A stretch of DNA of 8,458 nt from contig JAKANX010000041.1 in assembly GCA_021823425.1 (NCBI GenBank), positions 1 through 8,458 on the forward strand. The letters run 5' to 3'. Within the stretch, counting starts at the first letter, position 1; every line of letters starts with the position of its first letter. Positions 6,407-8,458 of this stretch are shown piece after piece. Position numbers and translations under genes: made by a program. The stretch is from Microcaldota archaeon. GTDB lineage: Archaea; Micrarchaeota; Micrarchaeia; Anstonellales; Bilamarchaeaceae. The notes beneath the pieces were generated by a model. That model was given only the letters and a program-made list of their open reading frames with translations. It ran no database searches and was not told where the DNA came from.

Positions 6407-6419
6407 GGCGATTTCGCAG

Positions 6420-6433
6420 TTAATTTCTTAAAC
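6420..6433 (+). promoter_or_regulatory. Candidate TATA box for the hypC-hydE/hydG operon
   Basis: TTAATTTCTTAAAC is an AT-rich patch in otherwise GC-rich sequence, centred about 27-30 bases before the ATG at 6456. No Shine-Dalgarno precedes that ATG, so leaderless transcription from this box is the simplest reading. The GTATATAT repeats at 6380-6406 are alternatives that would give a short leader. Confidence 0.45.
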
Positions 6434-6455
6434 CGCCGCGCCCAATTCCAAGCAT

Positions 6456-7712
6456 ATGTGCTACGCAATCCCCGGCCGAGTTGCAGGAATAAGCGGCAAC
6501 AAGGCGACTATTGACTATTTCGGGGAGAAAAAGACCGCGCTGCTCCTGGACCGGAACGCGAAACTGGAAACCGGGAACTACGTCTACGCGCAGGGGGGCG
6601 TGATAGTGGACGTGATTTCCGAGGCCGAGGCGAAAAAGACGCTCGCGCTCTGGGAGAAAAGGTTCTTCGCCCTGAAGGAAAAAGACGATTCCCTAGTGGC
6701 CACGGGAACGCAGAACCCGAAACTTTCCGCGCTTTTTGCAAAAGTGCGCGCGGGAAAGCCGCTTGGCAAGGACGAATTGAACTGGCTGCTTTCCCTGCGC
6801 GGGCAGGACGCGGACGCGCTCCGCTCTTTCGCGAACTCGCTGCGGCGCGAGGAGCTCAAGAACTCCTGCTGCGTGCACGGGATAATAGAATTCTCAAATC
6901 ATTGCGGAATGAACTGCCTCTACTGCGGGATACGCGCGACAAGGAACATGGAGCGCTACCGGATGACCGAAAAAGAATTAGTCGCCGCAGCCGCAAACGC
7001 GGCGAAGCTGGGCTTCAGGGCGCTCGTGCTGCAGAGCGGCGAGGACAAGTTCTATTCGGGTGAAACGCTCGTGCGCGCGGTGCAGAAAATCAGGAGGATG
7101 GGCGTGCTCATATTCCTGAGCATAGGCGAGCGCGATTTGAAATTGTACCAGGCGCTCTACGACGCCGGGGCGCGGGCGGCGCTGGTCAGGTTTGAAACCA
7201 GCAATCCTGCTTCGTACTCGCGCTGGAGGCCGGGAAGGAAGCTGGAGGACAGGCTCCGGCTAATCCGGGAACTGCAGAAAATCGGCTACCTGGTTTCAAC
7301 AGGATTCCTAATCGGGCTTCCCGGAGAAGGGGAGGGCGAACTGGCGGAAAACATCCTGCTCACGCGCGGGCTGGGAACGGACATGTACTCGTTCGGGCCG
7401 TACATACCGCGCAACGGGGAGAAGGAGAAGCCGGATTTGGACCGCTGCCTCAACGCCATATCGGTAGTGCGCCTGGTGGACAGGAAGGCGAAAATACTCG
7501 TGACTACCGCGATGGAAACTCTCTCTCCGGAGGCGAAAAGGCTGGGCCTTATGGCCGGCGGGAATTCGCTCATGATTGACGTGACCCCGGAAAAGTATTC
7601 CAGGCTTTACGAGCTCTACCAAGGCAAGTACAAGCCTGCAAAAGAAGAGATAGCGAAAACTCTGGCGCTCCTCAATGAAATAGGGCGGGCGCCCACTGAT
7701 TTGGGCCTTTGA
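6456..7712 (+). CDS. hydE: HypC-HydE fusion: [NiFe]-type chaperone domain joined to [FeFe]-hydrogenase maturase radical SAM enzyme
   Basis: A 418-residue two-domain protein. Residues 1-75 are HypC-like: MCYAIPGRV with the Fe-binding Cys2, a small beta-barrel, then GNYVYAQGGVIVDVISEAEA and a closing helix. This aligns without gaps to the C-terminal part of E. coli HypC, except that conserved His51 is Gln46. After a linker (about 76-100) comes a full HydE: LLSLRGQDADAL, the radical SAM CGMNCLYC (Cys150, 154, 157), LQSGED, VRFETSNPASY, GFLIGLPGEGE, FGPYIPRN and the C-terminal LGLMAGGNSLMIDVTP. HydE processes the Fe-CO-CN complex made by HydG on the way to the [FeFe] H-cluster. HypC normally carries Fe(CO)(CN)2 for [NiFe] hydrogenases. 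The fusion is continuous, with no frameshift, and the ATG at 6456 must be used for Cys2 to be present. hydG follows with no gap. Both domain calls are confident; the combined role is inference. Confidence 0.93.
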   Translation: MCYAIPGRVAGISGNKATIDYFGEKKTALLLDRNAKLETGNYVYAQGGVIVDVISEAEAKKTLALWEKRFFALKEKDDSLVATGTQNPKLSALFAKVRAGKPLGKDELNWLLSLRGQDADALRSFANSLRREELKNSCCVHGIIEFSNHCGMNCLYCGIRATRNMERYRMTEKELVAAAANAAKLGFRALVLQSGEDKFYSGETLVRAVQKIRRMGVLIFLSIGERDLKLYQALYDAGARAALVRFETSNPASYSRWRPGRKLEDRLRLIRELQKIGYLVSTGFLIGLPGEGEGELAENILLTRGLGTDMYSFGPYIPRNGEKEKPDLDRCLNAISVVRLVDRKAKILVTTAMETLSPEAKRLGLMAGGNSLMIDVTPEKYSRLYELYQGKYKPAKEEIAKTLALLNEIGRAPTDLGL

Positions 7713-8458
7713 ATGACTTTCATAAACGAAAAGGAAATTGAGGGGATGCTGGAATCGTCCGCGCAAGGCGCGAAAGTTGATGCGATAATTGCAAAATCGC
7801 TCTCGTTGAAAGGGCTGTCGCAGGAGGAGGCAGCTGTGCTGCTGAACGCCACGGACAGGAAACTTCTGGAGAAAATGTACGCCGCAGCGCGCAAAATCAA
7901 GGAATCCATCTACGGAAAGCGGCTCGTGTTCTTCGCGCCCCTTTACCTCACGAACGCGTGCGTGAACGACTGCATTTACTGCGGCTTCCGCGCCTCAAAT
8001 CGGAGCCTGAAGAGGAAGGTGCTCACGCAGGAGGAGATAGGGACGGAAACTCTGGCGCTTCTGGAGCAGGGGCAGAAGCGGCTCCTTCTAGTCGCAGGCG
8101 AGCACCCCGTTTCATCCAACATCTCATATCTAGAAAGCTCCATAAAGACCGTATATTCCAAGAAGAAGGGGAACGGCGAAATAAGGCGGGTGAACGTGAA
8201 CGTCGCCCCGCTTTCGGTTGCGGATTTCAGGCGCCTCAAGGATGCGGGAATCGGGACCTATCAGCTCTTTCAGGAAAGCTACCACCGCGGAACCTACTCG
8301 CAGATGCATCCGTCAGGCCCAAAGAGCGATTACGAATACCGGCTCTACGGGATGGACAGGGCGCAGGAGGCCGGAATTGACGACGTCGGGATAGGCGCGC
8401 TGTTCGGTCTCCACGATTACCGCTACGAGGTGCTGGCGATGCTCGCGCATGCATCCCA
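7713..8458 (+). CDS. hydG: HydG, [FeFe]-hydrogenase maturase, tyrosine lyase (3' end outside window)
   Basis: HydG is a radical SAM enzyme that cleaves tyrosine to supply the CO and CN ligands of the [FeFe] H-cluster and loads them on iron. The ATG directly follows the HypC-HydE stop (TGA at 7710-7712). The frame stays open to the window end, giving 248 of about 470 residues. Family sequence is strong: FFAPLYLTNACVNDCIYCGF with the SAM cluster Cys83, Cys87 and Cys90, LLVAGEHP, VNVNVAPLSVADFRRLKDAG, TYQLFQESYHRGTY, QMHPSGPKSDYEYRLYGMDRA and IDDVGIGALFGLHDYRYEVL. These patterns separate HydG from its relative ThiH. The C-terminal domain with the auxiliary Fe-S cluster (Cx2Cx22C) lies outside, so full competence cannot be judged. 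No separate Shine-Dalgarno is seen, so translation is probably coupled to the upstream gene. hydF might follow downstream, but this is not visible. Confidence 0.95.
   Translation, partial: MTFINEKEIEGMLESSAQGAKVDAIIAKSLSLKGLSQEEAAVLLNATDRKLLEKMYAAARKIKESIYGKRLVFFAPLYLTNACVNDCIYCGFRASNRSLKRKVLTQEEIGTETLALLEQGQKRLLLVAGEHPVSSNISYLESSIKTVYSKKKGNGEIRRVNVNVAPLSVADFRRLKDAGIGTYQLFQESYHRGTYSQMHPSGPKSDYEYRLYGMDRAQEAGIDDVGIGALFGLHDYRYEVLAMLAHAS

Noticed and set aside
6456..7712. Biotin synthase or PylB as alternatives for the radical SAM domain
   Set aside because: QSGED, the RFET segment, GPYIP and the C-terminal AGGN...DVTP fit HydE best, and the adjacent hydG supports it. PylB is the nearest alternative, but no pylC- or pylD-like gene is nearby.
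7713..8458. ThiH (thiamine synthesis tyrosine lyase) as an alternative to HydG
   Set aside because: The sequence matches HydG-type motifs (VNVAPL, GTYQLFQE, IDDVGIGALFGL), and the gene directly follows a HydE.

Overview
The window reads as a moderately GC-rich, gene-dense archaeal chromosome fragment. Archaeal hallmarks seen directly are AT-rich TATA-like boxes with purine-rich BRE-like sequence in front of start codons, probable leaderless genes, ATGA/TGATG stop-start overlaps, and frequent AGG and ATA codons. A DPANN-type archaeon (Micrarchaeota- or Diapherotrites-like) would fit the compact proteins and the mix of hydrogenase genes, but this placement is inference. No RNA gene, insertion sequence or CRISPR array was seen. 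The longest non-coding stretch is only 128 bases (6328-6455).

Layout. (1) Bases 3-2010, plus strand: the 3' part of sufB, a short sufD-like gene and a [NiFe]-hydrogenase maturation endopeptidase, joined by ATGA overlaps into one operon. (2) Bases 1973-3819, minus strand: a two-gene [NiFe]-hydrogenase operon (small then large subunit), whose 3' end overlaps the 3' end of the protease gene by 38 bases. (3) Bases 3870-4549, plus strand: a cysteine-containing multi-pass membrane protein and a small one-helix membrane protein, diverging from the hydrogenase through a 50-base gap with one central TATA-like element. (4) Bases 4556-6327, minus strand: a DrrA/DrrB-type ABC exporter (ATPase then permease). 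(5) Bases 6456 to the window end, plus strand: a HypC-HydE fusion followed at once by hydG, which runs off the window.

How the genes fit together. Most of the window concerns building and running a hydrogenase. SufB/SufD assemble Fe-S clusters. The endopeptidase trims a [NiFe] large subunit. HydE and HydG build the organometallic part of the [FeFe] H-cluster. HypC is normally the chaperone that carries the Fe(CO)(CN)2 unit to [NiFe] hydrogenases. Two maturation systems, for two unrelated hydrogenase classes, therefore sit side by side, and one gene physically fuses a [NiFe]-type chaperone to an [FeFe]-type maturase. This is the most unusual feature. It suggests an organism with both hydrogenase types, possibly in a hybrid [NiFe]/[FeFe] complex. 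No [FeFe] catalytic subunit lies in this window, so that link is inferred.

Further oddities: the large subunit has Asn where the terminal His of the DPCxxCxxH motif is expected; the small subunit has a single Cys in place of the usual CxxC; and the 38-base antisense overlap covers the C-terminal tail that the protease is expected to remove.
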